64,000 nt of DNA, from contig NZ_OY762999.1 in NCBI RefSeq assembly GCF_963666665.1, positions 1,927,501-1,991,500 of the forward strand. Reading direction: 5' to 3'. Made by a program: the position numbers and the translations under genes. The notes under the pieces are model-generated. The model had not been told where the DNA came from. It saw only the letters and a list, made by a program, of their open reading frames with translations, and did no database searches. Positions 17,530 through 25,727 of this stretch are shown in pieces (positions within the stretch are counted from its first letter, which is position 1; each line of letters opens with the position of its first letter). Source of the stretch: Maridesulfovibrio sp. Lineage in GTDB: Bacteria; Desulfobacterota; Desulfovibrionia; Desulfovibrionales; Desulfovibrionaceae.

Positions 17530-17735
17530 TAGAAAAACGGCCCCAGTCCGGGAAGATGCTACTGCTCAGCACGCTTTTCGGCTTCTTGATTCCACTCAAG
17601 AAGATCTACCTCCATCCCCGGGGCGTTAACGTTTTTCAAATCCCACGGCGACTCGGAAATAACTACCTCTAGATTCGAGCACGAGCCTGATAGCGCCTGT
17701 CCCTGCTATCAGGCCCGTGGGGATACAAGAAGCAT
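17530..17735. ncRNA. Candidate structured RNA between two terminators
   Basis: The segment holds four strong helices. GCCCC (17540-17544) pairs with GGGGC (17620-17624), flanked by AAC/GTT. CTTCTTGA (17582-17589) pairs with TCAAGAAG (17596-17603). CCCACGG (17642-17648) pairs with CCGTGGG (17715-17721). GCCTGATAGC (17685-17694) pairs with GCTATCAGGC (17705-17714), directly stacked on the previous helix. On the plus strand a TTGACT-N17-TACATA promoter (17495-17523) lies before it and a terminator after it. Against this, the minus strand has a 48-codon open frame ending at 17559, so a gene remnant is possible. It matches no RNA family I can name. Confidence 0.4.
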
Positions 17736-17783
17736 AAAAAAAGGCCGACATCCATCTTAATAAAAGTGGATGCCGGCCTTTTG
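17736..17783. terminator. Bidirectional terminator downstream of hydF
   Basis: AAAAGGCCG...CATCCA pairs with TGGATGCCGGCCTTTT. It ends the hydrogenase maturation operon on the minus strand and could end a plus-strand RNA from 17530. Confidence 0.88.
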
Positions 17784-17798
17784 GTTCTTAGAAGAATC

Positions 17799-19001
17799 CT
17801 ACAGATCAAATGGACGGATGACCCGATCCAAGACTCCCTGTACTTTGGATATTGCTACACCGTAATTAGTCACCGGAACCCCGCTACGCTGGCATTCTTT
17901 GATGCGGCGAAGCATCTCACTGCGATTGAGCATGCAGGCTCCGCAATGAATCACCAGCTTGAAGCGCTCCAAATCTTCAGGAAAATCATGACCGGAATAC
18001 ATAACGAAATTGATGTCTTTCCCGGTATACTGGCGAATCCAGCGTGGAATCTTGACCTTTCCGATATCATCGGCAACGGGATGGTGGGAACACGCCTCAC
18101 CCATCAGGACTGTATCTCCATCCTGTAAGGCATCAATGGCCTTTGCCCCTTCCACGAGGCTGGGTAAATCCCCTTTGTAGCGGGCAAACAGGGTCGAAAA
18201 TGTTGTTAACGGAATCTCATCCGGCACATCCCCGGCAACGCTCATAACAACCTGTGAATCAGTTATGACCAATGCGGGCTTACGCTTCATTGAGGACAAT
18301 GTTTCCTCAATCTCGCGTTCTTTGACTGTTACCCCCACGGCGTCGCAATCGAGGATTTCACGCAGGACCTGCACCTGCGGAAGGATCAGCCTTCCCTTGG
18401 GAGCGGCAAGGTCAATGGGCACCACGCAGACAACCCAATCTCCTTCACTAAACAGATCACCTGCAAGAACAGGATCGCGCTTCATCTCCTCAGGAGCCAG
18501 CGTGATGATGGCTTCCTTGAGTTCATCAATGGAACATGCTTCCAGCACAGAAGTCTTGTAGAATGGAATACCGCGCTGACGGCAATAATCCATATCGGAC
18601 TCAAGCGGCTCACACAGGTCGTTCTTATTGAAAGCTACCAGATAAGGGATTTCCAACTCAGAAACCTTGTCTATCAACTTCATTTCGTAATCGGTAAGTC
18701 CGTCTTCGCCAACGACAACCAGAGCAAGGTCAGTGCGCATCATGACCTTATTGGTGGCCTTAATACGCAGCTCGCCAACCTCTCCGCTATCATCCAGTCC
18801 GGCGGTATCGTAAAAGGTCACCGGACCGAGGGGGAGCAATTCATAATGCTTTGCCACCGGGTCGGTCGTTGTTCCGGGCTGATCGGAAACAATTGCCACA
18901 TCCTGTCCGGCAATTGCATTGATTAATGAAGATTTTCCGGCATTACGCTTGCCGACAAGAGTTATGACCAGACGGACACCGCGTGGAGCCTTATTCGACA
19001 T
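17799..19001 (-). CDS. hydF: [FeFe]-hydrogenase H-cluster maturation GTPase HydF
   Basis: HydF, 400 residues, is the GTPase and scaffold on which the 2Fe subcluster is assembled before transfer to apo-HydA. The G domain shows GKRNAGKSS (P-loop, residues 17-25), DQPGTTTDPV (G2), DTAGLDD (G3) and NKND (G4). The C-terminal cluster ligands follow the family pattern CxHx46-53HCxxC (ACSHHP, then IHCGAC). The start overlaps the hydE end by 11 nt. It is the last gene of the operon and is followed by a terminator. Confidence 0.96.
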   Translation of the reverse strand: MSNKAPRGVRLVITLVGKRNAGKSSLINAIAGQDVAIVSDQPGTTTDPVAKHYELLPLGPVTFYDTAGLDDSGEVGELRIKATNKVMMRTDLALVVVGEDGLTDYEMKLIDKVSELEIPYLVAFNKNDLCEPLESDMDYCRQRGIPFYKTSVLEACSIDELKEAIITLAPEEMKRDPVLAGDLFSEGDWVVCVVPIDLAAPKGRLILPQVQVLREILDCDAVGVTVKEREIEETLSSMKRKPALVITDSQVVMSVAGDVPDEIPLTTFSTLFARYKGDLPSLVEGAKAIDALQDGDTVLMGEACSHHPVADDIGKVKIPRWIRQYTGKDINFVMYSGHDFPEDLERFKLVIHCGACMLNRSEMLRRIKECQRSGVPVTNYGVAISKVQGVLDRVIRPFDL

Positions 19002-19998
19002 TATTCATTCTCCTTGAAGACCCTTTAGTAGCTGAGGGAACAAAACCCAATTCACGGATCAATTCTTCAGCCTTGAAAATAGAATCGGCAACATCCAATG
19101 AAATAGAATTCTTGCCGGGATAAATATTGTAATCCTTGCGCTTGGCCGCAGGAGTTACTGACGGCATGACGACATTACAGCCGCGCTTCAAGCCTTTCTC
19201 CCTGCCCTTTGAATCAAATGAATCGAGAGCGGAAGTTGCCGGAATATTGGATAGAGGGTTAAGCAGACGAGCCAAGGCTGTAAACCTGAAGGATAAATCT
19301 ATGTCTCCGGTTCCGGCAGTAGAAAAAGGCGTATCAGGATGCGGAATAAACGGCCCGGCCGCAATCATATCCAGCTCAAGACCGCTGAGAAAAAACAAAT
19401 CCTCTGCAAGCTGCTCCACGGTATAATCCGGAAGCCCTACAATGATTCCGGACCCCACCTCGTAACCTATCTCCTGCAGGGACCGCAACAAGCTGATGCG
19501 CTTATGAAAATCTTCCCCGCACCTGATTTTTCTATAGATATCGGGAGCTGTAGTTTCAAGCTTGAGCAGGCAGCGGTCTGCACCGCAGTTAAACCAGTGC
19601 TCGTACTCCCCGGCACTGCGGTCTCCCAGTGAGAGAGTGACTGCAACATCGTATGATTCCTTAATCCCTATAATGATTTCCTCAACCTGCGCAGGGGAAT
19701 AGCTGAAGTCATCACCGGATTGCAGCACTATGGTACGCGCCCCTGCTTCAGCGGCCATACGGGCGGATTCAATGATAGAATCAACGTCCATACGGTAACG
19801 GCTCACCTTTGAATTCGGAGCACGCAGGCCGCAATAATTGCACTTCTTATTGCAAACGTTGGAAAACTCTACAATGGCCCGCAAATAAACTTCCCGTCCA
19901 AACGTTTCGTCCCGCAGACCGTCAGCCAGTGCATACAATTCATCATCGTTGCCGCCATTCAGGTAAAAAATAAGATCATCACGCCCGAATACAGCCAT
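18991..19998 (-). CDS. hydE: [FeFe]-hydrogenase maturase HydE, radical SAM
   Basis: HydE, 335 residues, a radical SAM enzyme acting on the HydG-derived Fe(CO)2(CN)-cysteine complex during H-cluster assembly. The SAM cluster motif CNKKCNYC (Cys 49, 53, 56; CX3CX2C) is present, followed by GLRAPNSKVSRYRM and the GSGIIVGLPDYT block. ATG 19998 is chosen because AAGGGG lies 6-7 nt upstream; TTG 20004 is also in frame. Its 5' end overlaps the unknown maturation-linked gene by 20 nt and its 3' end overlaps hydF, so expression is tightly coupled. Confidence 0.96.
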   Translation of the reverse strand: MAVFGRDDLIFYLNGGNDDELYALADGLRDETFGREVYLRAIVEFSNVCNKKCNYCGLRAPNSKVSRYRMDVDSIIESARMAAEAGARTIVLQSGDDFSYSPAQVEEIIIGIKESYDVAVTLSLGDRSAGEYEHWFNCGADRCLLKLETTAPDIYRKIRCGEDFHKRISLLRSLQEIGYEVGSGIIVGLPDYTVEQLAEDLFFLSGLELDMIAAGPFIPHPDTPFSTAGTGDIDLSFRFTALARLLNPLSNIPATSALDSFDSKGREKGLKRGCNVVMPSVTPAAKRKDYNIYPGKNSISLDVADSIFKAEELIRELGFVPSATKGSSRRMNNVE

Positions 19999-20584
19999 TA
20001 TCAACCCCTTCTACATTTCTACTGCACTTCATAGCCCTTGAACATTCGCTGACCAGCCTGAACGCAGCAATCTCGTCGGCAGTTGCTCCAAGCGGGATAT
20101 TCCCTGACTCGGCCCAGTTGAAAAGCTTTTCAACATCAGCCTCAACGCATCCCCAGAATCCTTGCGGGGCATGCACACAGGAATGGGCATACTGCCCGAA
20201 ACAAATGGCATCATCCACAATGACAAGCGGTAGACAGGGAAGATTGCCGGCCGGATAAACATTAACTTTTTCAGGATGGCGTTCAGCCAGTTCATCTAAA
20301 AATGATTGTGACAACTCAAGCTCATCATCAATAGACAGCCGGGAAATTCCGAAACGCAGAGCTGTTAAGAACGAATCGTCCCATCCATTTCCGATACCGG
20401 GCTGTACGGCAATGACATCAAGACTATTGAAACCGGTCCGTGCTAAGGCTTTCTCCAGCCCTAGAATATGAACTTCGGACTTTGAAAAGGGACCGTAAAC
20501 CGCAGCATGGAGGATGATTCTCCTCTTCGCCTCGGCAAACATTGCAGGAATGCCCAACTCTCCGACACCGCATACGAGCTTCAT
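19979..20584 (-). CDS. Unknown protein co-translated between aspA and hydE
   Basis: A 201-residue soluble protein I cannot assign. It begins MKLVCGVGELGIPAMFAEAK. Features are an ILHAAVYGPFSKSEVHILGLEKAL segment, a WDDSFLTALRFGISRL helix, and LPLVIVDDAICFGQYAHS, which faintly recalls the phospholipase D-like fold, though no HxK motif is present. Six cysteines are spread over the C-terminal half. ATG 20584 is shared with the aspA stop (TAATG) and preceded by GGGAGGGAAG; the 3' end overlaps hydE by 20 nt. This placement strongly suggests a role in H-cluster maturation or its nitrogen supply (inference). Confidence 0.7.
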   Translation of the reverse strand: MKLVCGVGELGIPAMFAEAKRRIILHAAVYGPFSKSEVHILGLEKALARTGFNSLDVIAVQPGIGNGWDDSFLTALRFGISRLSIDDELELSQSFLDELAERHPEKVNVYPAGNLPCLPLVIVDDAICFGQYAHSCVHAPQGFWGCVEADVEKLFNWAESGNIPLGATADEIAAFRLVSECSRAMKCSRNVEGVDNGCIRA

Positions 20585-22017
20585 TACTTCCCTCCCTTCA
20601 CTTCGTCCGGGGTGAACCCCTGCTTGCAAAGCCGTTGCGGCGACAAAAGTTCGTCAACCTCATCAGCACCGGCAATCCCCTGAAAGATGATTTCTTCACG
20701 TAAAGAACGCCCGGATTCACGGCAGGCATCGACTAGTTTCTCCACAGCTTCATAACCCAGAACAGGGACCAGAACAGTGCCCAGAGCATAGCTTGACTCC
20801 ACATGCCTGCGGCAGCGGTCTTCGTCAGCGGTTATCCCCTGCACACAATTTCGGGTAAAACTTCCGGTTACATTCAGCAGCAGACTCAAGGAATTAAGGA
20901 GATTATGCGCCAGAAGCGGCATGAACTGGTTAAGCTCCAACTGAGCCATGGATGCGGCAAGAGTAATGGTCTGATCATTACCCATAACCTGCAAAGCCAC
21001 CTGCGTTACCGATTCAGGTATAACCGGATTGACTTTTCCGGCCATGATGGATGAACCGCACTGCCGTGCCGGAAGCCTGATCTCTCCAAGCCCGCTAGCA
21101 GGTCCACTGCCAAGCAAACGCAGATCGTTTGCGATCTTCATCAAATTTGTGGCGTACGACTTAAGCATGCCGGAGACTTCCACAAACGAATCGGAATTCT
21201 GGGTAGCGTCGATAAGATTTTCCGCCCGTGAAACAGGAAGGCCGCATATATTCTTCAACTCTCCTGCAACCTGAAGAATATAACCACGGGGAGCGCCAAG
21301 GCCAGTTCCAACAGCAGTTCCGCCGAGATTGACCTTCTTGATCCTTTCCCGGCACTTGAAAATGCGCCAGCGGTCTCGGGCAACAGCATCGGCGAAGGCA
21401 CCGAAAGTCATACCCATAGTCATGGGTACAGCATCCATCAACTGCGTCCTCCCCACTTTGACAACCCTTGATAGCTCAGCTTCTTTTTGTTGCAGTTCCT
21501 CTTGAAGTTTTGAGACCTCTTTTTCCAGATCAACAAGCAGGGCAAGAACCGCCACTTTCAGAGCAGTGGGGTAAACATCATTGGTGGACTGATGCATATT
21601 TACATGATCGACAGGGTGGACCAGATTGTAGTCACCAAGCTTGCCACCCAGTATTTCAACAGCCCTGTTGGCTATCACTTCATTAAAATTCATATTAGTG
21701 GAAGTCCCAGCACCGCCCTGATACGGGTCAACCACTATACTGCTATTAAATTTACCGGAGGAAACATCCCTGCATGCCGTAAGAACCGCCCTTCCGATCC
21801 TGTCATCCAGAAAGCCCAATTTCATATTTACAGCAGCACATGCCTCTTTCACCTGCCCGAATGCGCGGATGAACCGATCATGAATTCGGGAATCGGACAG
21901 CGGGAAATTGAGCATAGCCCGCCGGGTATGGATACCGTAATATGCTTCAGCCGGGATTTCCATTTCACCCAGCGCGTCCTTCTCTATGCGGAAAGCAGTT
22001 TTTCCGGCTTCAGACAT
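20584..22017 (-). CDS. aspA: Aspartate ammonia-lyase within the hydrogenase maturation operon
   Basis: A 477-residue aspartase/fumarase superfamily enzyme. The signature loop GSSIMAGKVNPVIPE (catalytic Ser in GSS) is intact, as are GGAGTSTNMNFNEVIANRA and HPVDHVNMHQSTNDVYPTA, which favour aspartase over fumarase. It would release ammonia and fumarate from aspartate in the cytoplasm. Its place between hydG and the unknown-hydE-hydF genes, with overlapping ends, recalls aspartase genes beside hyd maturases in other anaerobes; the likely purpose is supplying ammonia for the bridging amine ligand (inference). The substrate was not tested. Confidence 0.9.
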   Translation of the reverse strand: MSEAGKTAFRIEKDALGEMEIPAEAYYGIHTRRAMLNFPLSDSRIHDRFIRAFGQVKEACAAVNMKLGFLDDRIGRAVLTACRDVSSGKFNSSIVVDPYQGGAGTSTNMNFNEVIANRAVEILGGKLGDYNLVHPVDHVNMHQSTNDVYPTALKVAVLALLVDLEKEVSKLQEELQQKEAELSRVVKVGRTQLMDAVPMTMGMTFGAFADAVARDRWRIFKCRERIKKVNLGGTAVGTGLGAPRGYILQVAGELKNICGLPVSRAENLIDATQNSDSFVEVSGMLKSYATNLMKIANDLRLLGSGPASGLGEIRLPARQCGSSIMAGKVNPVIPESVTQVALQVMGNDQTITLAASMAQLELNQFMPLLAHNLLNSLSLLLNVTGSFTRNCVQGITADEDRCRRHVESSYALGTVLVPVLGYEAVEKLVDACRESGRSLREEIIFQGIAGADEVDELLSPQRLCKQGFTPDEVKGGK

Positions 22018-22035
22018 GTTTCCCCCGGGATTTGA

Positions 22036-23460
22036 TTACAAGTATAGATCCCGCTCGCCTTTTTCCATGCGGGCAAGACGATCAGTCAGCAGCTTGCGGC
22101 GTTCAGGATCAGCATAGCTTTCAATTTCGTTCCTGATCAATTCTTCACCGACCTTCTTGGTTTCTTCAGAGGCATAATCCTCGAGATATTCCTTAAAAGT
22201 CAGCAAGCCGTTGGGCAAGCAGAATTTCTGGATAAAACCGGTCTTGGCCAGTTCCATAAAATGCTCACCGGTACGACCAAGGCGATAACAGGCAGTACAC
22301 CATGAAGGTACATAGCCATGATCACCGACAATGGAACGGATGGTTTCATCAAGGGAACGGCTGTCGCCTATGCAGAACTGCTGGACTTCGGGACGGTCAT
22401 ATTCAGGATCGCTGTAGGCACCGGGGTATGTGCGCGAGCCGCCTGAAATCTGGGAAACACCGACTTCCAACAATTCTTTGCGAGTCTCGGGATTCTCCCG
22501 GGTGGACAGAATCAGTCCGGTATACGGCACTGCCAAACGCAGTACAGCAACAATTTTCTTGAAATCATGAGGAGAGGAAAGGAAAGGAGGATTCAATGCC
22601 AGATCAGAGTTCTGCGCAGGCTCAATACGGGGGAAGGAGATAGTATGAGGACCTACACCACAGTCAATCTCAAGCTGCTTGGCATGATACAGAAGGCCCA
22701 TGACCTCAAAGACCGGGTCATAAAGACCGAAAAGCGCGCCCATACCCACATCATCAATCCCCGCTTCCATAGCACGGTGCATGGCATAGAGACGCCAATT
22801 GTAATCTGTCTTACGACCGGCAAGATGATATTTCTTGTATGTTTCCTGATGATAGGTTTCATGGAAACACTGATAGGTACCGATGCCGACCTCGTGCAAT
22901 TTCCTGAAGCCCTCAACATCCAACGGAGCACAGTTGATGTTTACCCTGCGAATTTCACCGCTCTTGCGGGAAGTTACTGAATAGACTTCCTTAACAGTCT
23001 GAGCAATCCAGTCGGCATCATACTTGGGGTGTTCACCATAAACCAGAAGAAGACGCTTATGTCCCAGATCTTCAAGAACCTCGACCTCTTTATGGATTTC
23101 TTCCGCAGTAAGAGTTCGGCGTACAAGGTCTTTATTGGTGGCGTTAAAACCACAGTAAGCACACTGGTTGGCACATTCATTCGAAATATACAGGGGAGCA
23201 AAAAGGACCAGTCTGTTGCCGTAGATGCCCTTTTTCACTTCAATGGCGGCTTCAAAAATTTCATTATCCAACTCCCTGTCCTTATTCTTCAGCAAAACCG
23301 CCGCCTCAAAAGGAGAAAGACCTTTTCTCTCTTTGGCCTTTGCTATGACGTCACGGACAAGGGATGGCTCAGGATTGGCGGCTTTTTCAATTTCCGACCA
23401 AATAAGCTCTTCATCAATAAATGATTCAAGACCGGTTCCAAGGGTGGAATTCTTATTCAT
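22036..23460 (-). CDS. hydG: [FeFe]-hydrogenase maturase HydG, radical SAM tyrosine lyase
   Basis: HydG, 474 residues, cleaves tyrosine to p-cresol and dehydroglycine, yielding the CO and cyanide ligands of the H cluster. The SAM cluster motif is CANQCAYC (CX3CX2C), in an APLYISNECANQCAYCGF context. The second, C-terminal cluster motif CTACYR...FIQKFC (CX2CX22C) is complete. The gene follows the TM1266-like regulator by 14 nt and precedes aspA by 18 nt. Confidence 0.97.
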   Translation of the reverse strand: MNKNSTLGTGLESFIDEELIWSEIEKAANPEPSLVRDVIAKAKERKGLSPFEAAVLLKNKDRELDNEIFEAAIEVKKGIYGNRLVLFAPLYISNECANQCAYCGFNATNKDLVRRTLTAEEIHKEVEVLEDLGHKRLLLVYGEHPKYDADWIAQTVKEVYSVTSRKSGEIRRVNINCAPLDVEGFRKLHEVGIGTYQCFHETYHQETYKKYHLAGRKTDYNWRLYAMHRAMEAGIDDVGMGALFGLYDPVFEVMGLLYHAKQLEIDCGVGPHTISFPRIEPAQNSDLALNPPFLSSPHDFKKIVAVLRLAVPYTGLILSTRENPETRKELLEVGVSQISGGSRTYPGAYSDPEYDRPEVQQFCIGDSRSLDETIRSIVGDHGYVPSWCTACYRLGRTGEHFMELAKTGFIQKFCLPNGLLTFKEYLEDYASEETKKVGEELIRNEIESYADPERRKLLTDRLARMEKGERDLYL

Positions 23461-23474
23461 AATGTTATCCTTTC

Positions 23475-23717
23475 CTACACGAGAAGTGATTTGACTTTTA
23501 CGCCTTGAAGCATGCCCAGTTGCCCTGTTAATGCCCCGACCTCGTCCGTGGTTGCCTCGATAATTATACCGATGACATTCACGCCCTTTTCGCGGAAAGG
23601 AAGTCCCATGCGCCCTACAATGATTTCTCCATGTTCACTCAAGGTCTGGTTGACCTTAGGTGCAGACTTATATCTGTCTTTGATGGTTATTCCTATAATT
23701 CCCAAACGCTTATCCAT
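23475..23717 (-). CDS. TM1266-type iron-only hydrogenase system regulator
   Basis: An 80-residue ACT/NikR-like fold protein of the family seen as a putative iron-only hydrogenase system regulator (TM1266 type). It has LGIIGITIKDRYKSAPKVNQTLSEHGEIIVGRMG as first beta-alpha-beta unit, then VNVIGIIIEATTDEVGALTGQLGMLQGVKVKSLL. No DNA-binding domain is visible, so the regulatory label is from family naming, not evidence. It precedes hydG by 14 nt and follows a structured leader. Confidence 0.85.
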   Translation of the reverse strand: MDKRLGIIGITIKDRYKSAPKVNQTLSEHGEIIVGRMGLPFREKGVNVIGIIIEATTDEVGALTGQLGMLQGVKVKSLLV

Positions 23718-23931
23718 TAAAAAGGCTCCGCAATGGTCGAAGTAAAGAAGCAGCTGACAGCTTCCGGAGCTTGCCGGGGAAACCCCTGCAGGAAGTCAGG
23801 ACGGACCCTTTTCCTCGGTAATTTGCCGGTAAGAAAAACACTGGCTGTTTCTACAAAACAGCCTCCAGAACTTGCGCCGACCCTTGGGCCAGAGAAATCC
23901 TCACCTCAGGCAAACGCATGTATATGAATTT
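23718..23931 (-). promoter_or_regulatory. Structured intercistronic leader / attenuator between hydB and the maturase genes
   Basis: On the minus strand GGCTGTTT pairs with AAACAGCC (23843-23863, 5-nt loop), followed by AGTGTTTTTC, which looks like a weak terminator. Further downstream CTGAC-TTCC (from 23799) pairs with GGAAGC-TGTCAG (to 23754) around an inner GGGG/CCCC hairpin. This could lower readthrough so that structural subunits exceed maturases. No ORF fits here, and I recognise no named riboswitch. Confidence 0.5.
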
Positions 23932-24270
23932 TTAGAGATTCAGCTTGATACCCTTCTCTTTCAAGGCATTAAGCTTACTGCTGCGATCATAGTAATGAGT
24001 ATGCAGGAGCTCATGGGACTGATGTCCGCACGGACCATCATGCAGGAAACCTTTTTTAGGATCGTAAATTTTAACGATCATGGGGTTATCCTGAGATTTT
24101 CTGTACTTGTAGATATCCTTGTTAGCATCAGCTGCATAAACAGAGTTCTGACGGCGGGCAACAAAGTCCATGACTTCTGCTGCTGCCTCTTTGGCGATAT
24201 TTACGCCCAAAACCGCATAACCGGCCACCGCACCTGCGGCCTTGATGAAACTGCGTCTGCTTAATTTCAT
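23932..24270 (-). CDS. hydB: Periplasmic [FeFe]-hydrogenase small subunit
   Basis: A 112-residue small subunit. A twin-arginine signal (SRRSFIKAAGAVAGYAVLG, residues 4-22) should carry the folded HydA-HydB complex to the periplasm, because HydA has no signal of its own. The mature part, with FVARRQNSVYAADANKDIYKYRKSQDNP and GPCGHQSHELLHTHY, wraps the large subunit in the Desulfovibrio enzyme. It follows hydA by 12 nt. Confidence 0.95.
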   Translation of the reverse strand: MKLSRRSFIKAAGAVAGYAVLGVNIAKEAAAEVMDFVARRQNSVYAADANKDIYKYRKSQDNPMIVKIYDPKKGFLHDGPCGHQSHELLHTHYYDRSSKLNALKEKGIKLNL

Positions 24271-24282
24271 ATCAGTTTCTCC

Positions 24283-25617
24283 TTATGCCTTAATTTTGCG
24301 GGCTCTGAAACGCTTGTTGATCTGAGCCACGGTAGACCTGAACAGGGAAGCCCGGATTTCAGGATCAAGAGGCTGTCCACCACCGTTAACGCAACCGCCG
24401 GGGCAGGTCATAATCTCAATAAAGTGATAAGGAGATTTACCCGCACGAACTTCGTCACAAAGCTTGGCAGCATTGCTGAGTCCGCTTGCAACAGCGACTT
24501 TCACGGTTCCAAAGTTGGGAACATGAACATCAGCGGTGTTAATACCCTCATGGGTGCGGACAACTTTGATATCGGGGCTGGGAATTTTGGTACCGGAAAG
24601 CACTTCGTAAGCGAGCCTGAGAGCTGCTTCCATTACCCCGCCGCTGTTACCGAAGATGGTAGCCGCACCGGTTGATTCGCCAAGAACCGGATCAGGAGCT
24701 TCGTCAGGCAGGCTGTTAAAATCAATACCAGCTGCCTTGATCATGTAAGCAAGCTCACGGGTATTGATGGTAGCATCGATGTCGCGGTCAAATCCGGCGT
24801 CATCCAGTTCACTGCGCACACCTTCGTACTTCTTGGCAATACAGGGCATGATGGAAACAGTGTAAATCTTTTTACCTTCTGTCTTTGTTTCCTTTGCTCC
24901 ATATGTCTTAGCCAAGGGACCAAGCATACCGATAGGTGATTTACAGGTGGACAGGTTGGGAATCAGGTCGGGATAAAAGGTCTCCGCGAACTTTACCCAG
25001 CCGGGACAACAAGAAGTGAACTGGGGCAAAGGCATTACGTCCTTGGAACCCTGACTTTTCACTCTGTTGAGAAGCTCGGTACCTTCTTCCATGATGGTAA
25101 CGTCAGCAGTGAATTCGTTATCCCAAATGTAATCGAATCCAAGTTTGCGCAATGCAGCATGCATCTTTCCGCCGACATATGTCCCGGTAGGAGCACCGAA
25201 ACATTCACCAAGACCGTAACGAACAGCCGGAGCAGGCATGGACACAACAATGGTATTGGGATCCTTAAGCTTGGCAGCAAGCTCATCTACGAATGAAACA
25301 CCCTCGTAGATGGCACCATACGGACAGTTGGTAAGACACTGACCGCAATTCATACAAGCAACAGGATCGATGATCTGATGAATTCCATCGTCATTGATCG
25401 CCTGGATCGCACCACTTGCACAATGCTCTTCACACGCACCGCAACCCTCACATTTTGATTCGTCAACCCGCACGAATCTGACAGTATCTGCATCAACACC
25501 CACAGGAGGAGCGTAAAGACTGTACTCAACACCCTCCATTCGTTTGGCATTTTCATTCACAGCAGGTTGAACCGCTGCCGCCCCGGCTGGCGGGGACTTT
25601 GGCGCACATCCTGACAT
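24283..25617 (-). CDS. hydA: Periplasmic [FeFe]-hydrogenase large subunit
   Basis: A 444-residue catalytic subunit. Two [4Fe-4S] motifs, CEGCGACEEHC and CMNCGQCLTNCP (residues 60-105), feed electrons to the H cluster. The H-cluster motifs are all present: L1 TSCCPGW, L2 MPCIAKKYE, and L3 EIMTCPGGCVNGGGQP. The organisation matches the periplasmic Desulfovibrio enzyme with a separate small subunit. AAGGAGG lies 6 nt before the ATG, next to a 20-bp palindrome. H2 uptake coupled to periplasmic cytochromes, or H2 cycling, is the expected role. Confidence 0.97.
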   Translation of the reverse strand: MSGCAPKSPPAGAAAVQPAVNENAKRMEGVEYSLYAPPVGVDADTVRFVRVDESKCEGCGACEEHCASGAIQAINDDGIHQIIDPVACMNCGQCLTNCPYGAIYEGVSFVDELAAKLKDPNTIVVSMPAPAVRYGLGECFGAPTGTYVGGKMHAALRKLGFDYIWDNEFTADVTIMEEGTELLNRVKSQGSKDVMPLPQFTSCCPGWVKFAETFYPDLIPNLSTCKSPIGMLGPLAKTYGAKETKTEGKKIYTVSIMPCIAKKYEGVRSELDDAGFDRDIDATINTRELAYMIKAAGIDFNSLPDEAPDPVLGESTGAATIFGNSGGVMEAALRLAYEVLSGTKIPSPDIKVVRTHEGINTADVHVPNFGTVKVAVASGLSNAAKLCDEVRAGKSPYHFIEIMTCPGGCVNGGGQPLDPEIRASLFRSTVAQINKRFRARKIKA

Positions 25618-25629
25618 GTATGGCCTCCT

Positions 25630-25649
25630 TTGTTAAAATTAGTTAACAA
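25630..25649. promoter_or_regulatory. 20-bp palindrome before hydA (Rex-like operator candidate)
   Basis: TTGTTAA-N6-TTAACAA lies immediately upstream of the hydA ribosome site. The half-sites resemble those of the redox regulator Rex, but the usual spacing is 4 nt, not 6. A redox operator or mRNA hairpin are both possible. Confidence 0.45.
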
Positions 25650-25700
25650 ATCATCAAACACACCAAATACAAATATTGAAAAAGTAACACTAGAAATGCA

Positions 25701-25727
25701 CTAATACACTTCTGTTATACATGTCAA
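25701..25727 (-). promoter_or_regulatory. Candidate hydA promoter
   Basis: On the minus strand a perfect TTGACA (complement 25722-25727) is followed after 15 nt by TATTAG (complement 25701-25706). The spacing is short, so the -10 is uncertain. Transcription would start 75-85 nt before hydA and put the palindrome at 25630-25649 inside the transcribed leader. Confidence 0.38.

Noticed and set aside
17530..17735. 6S RNA, tmRNA, SRP RNA or tRNA-Sec
   Set aside because: The two-domain helices, lack of CCA or tag frame and lack of the SRP GGAAGCAG-type loop do not fit these classes.
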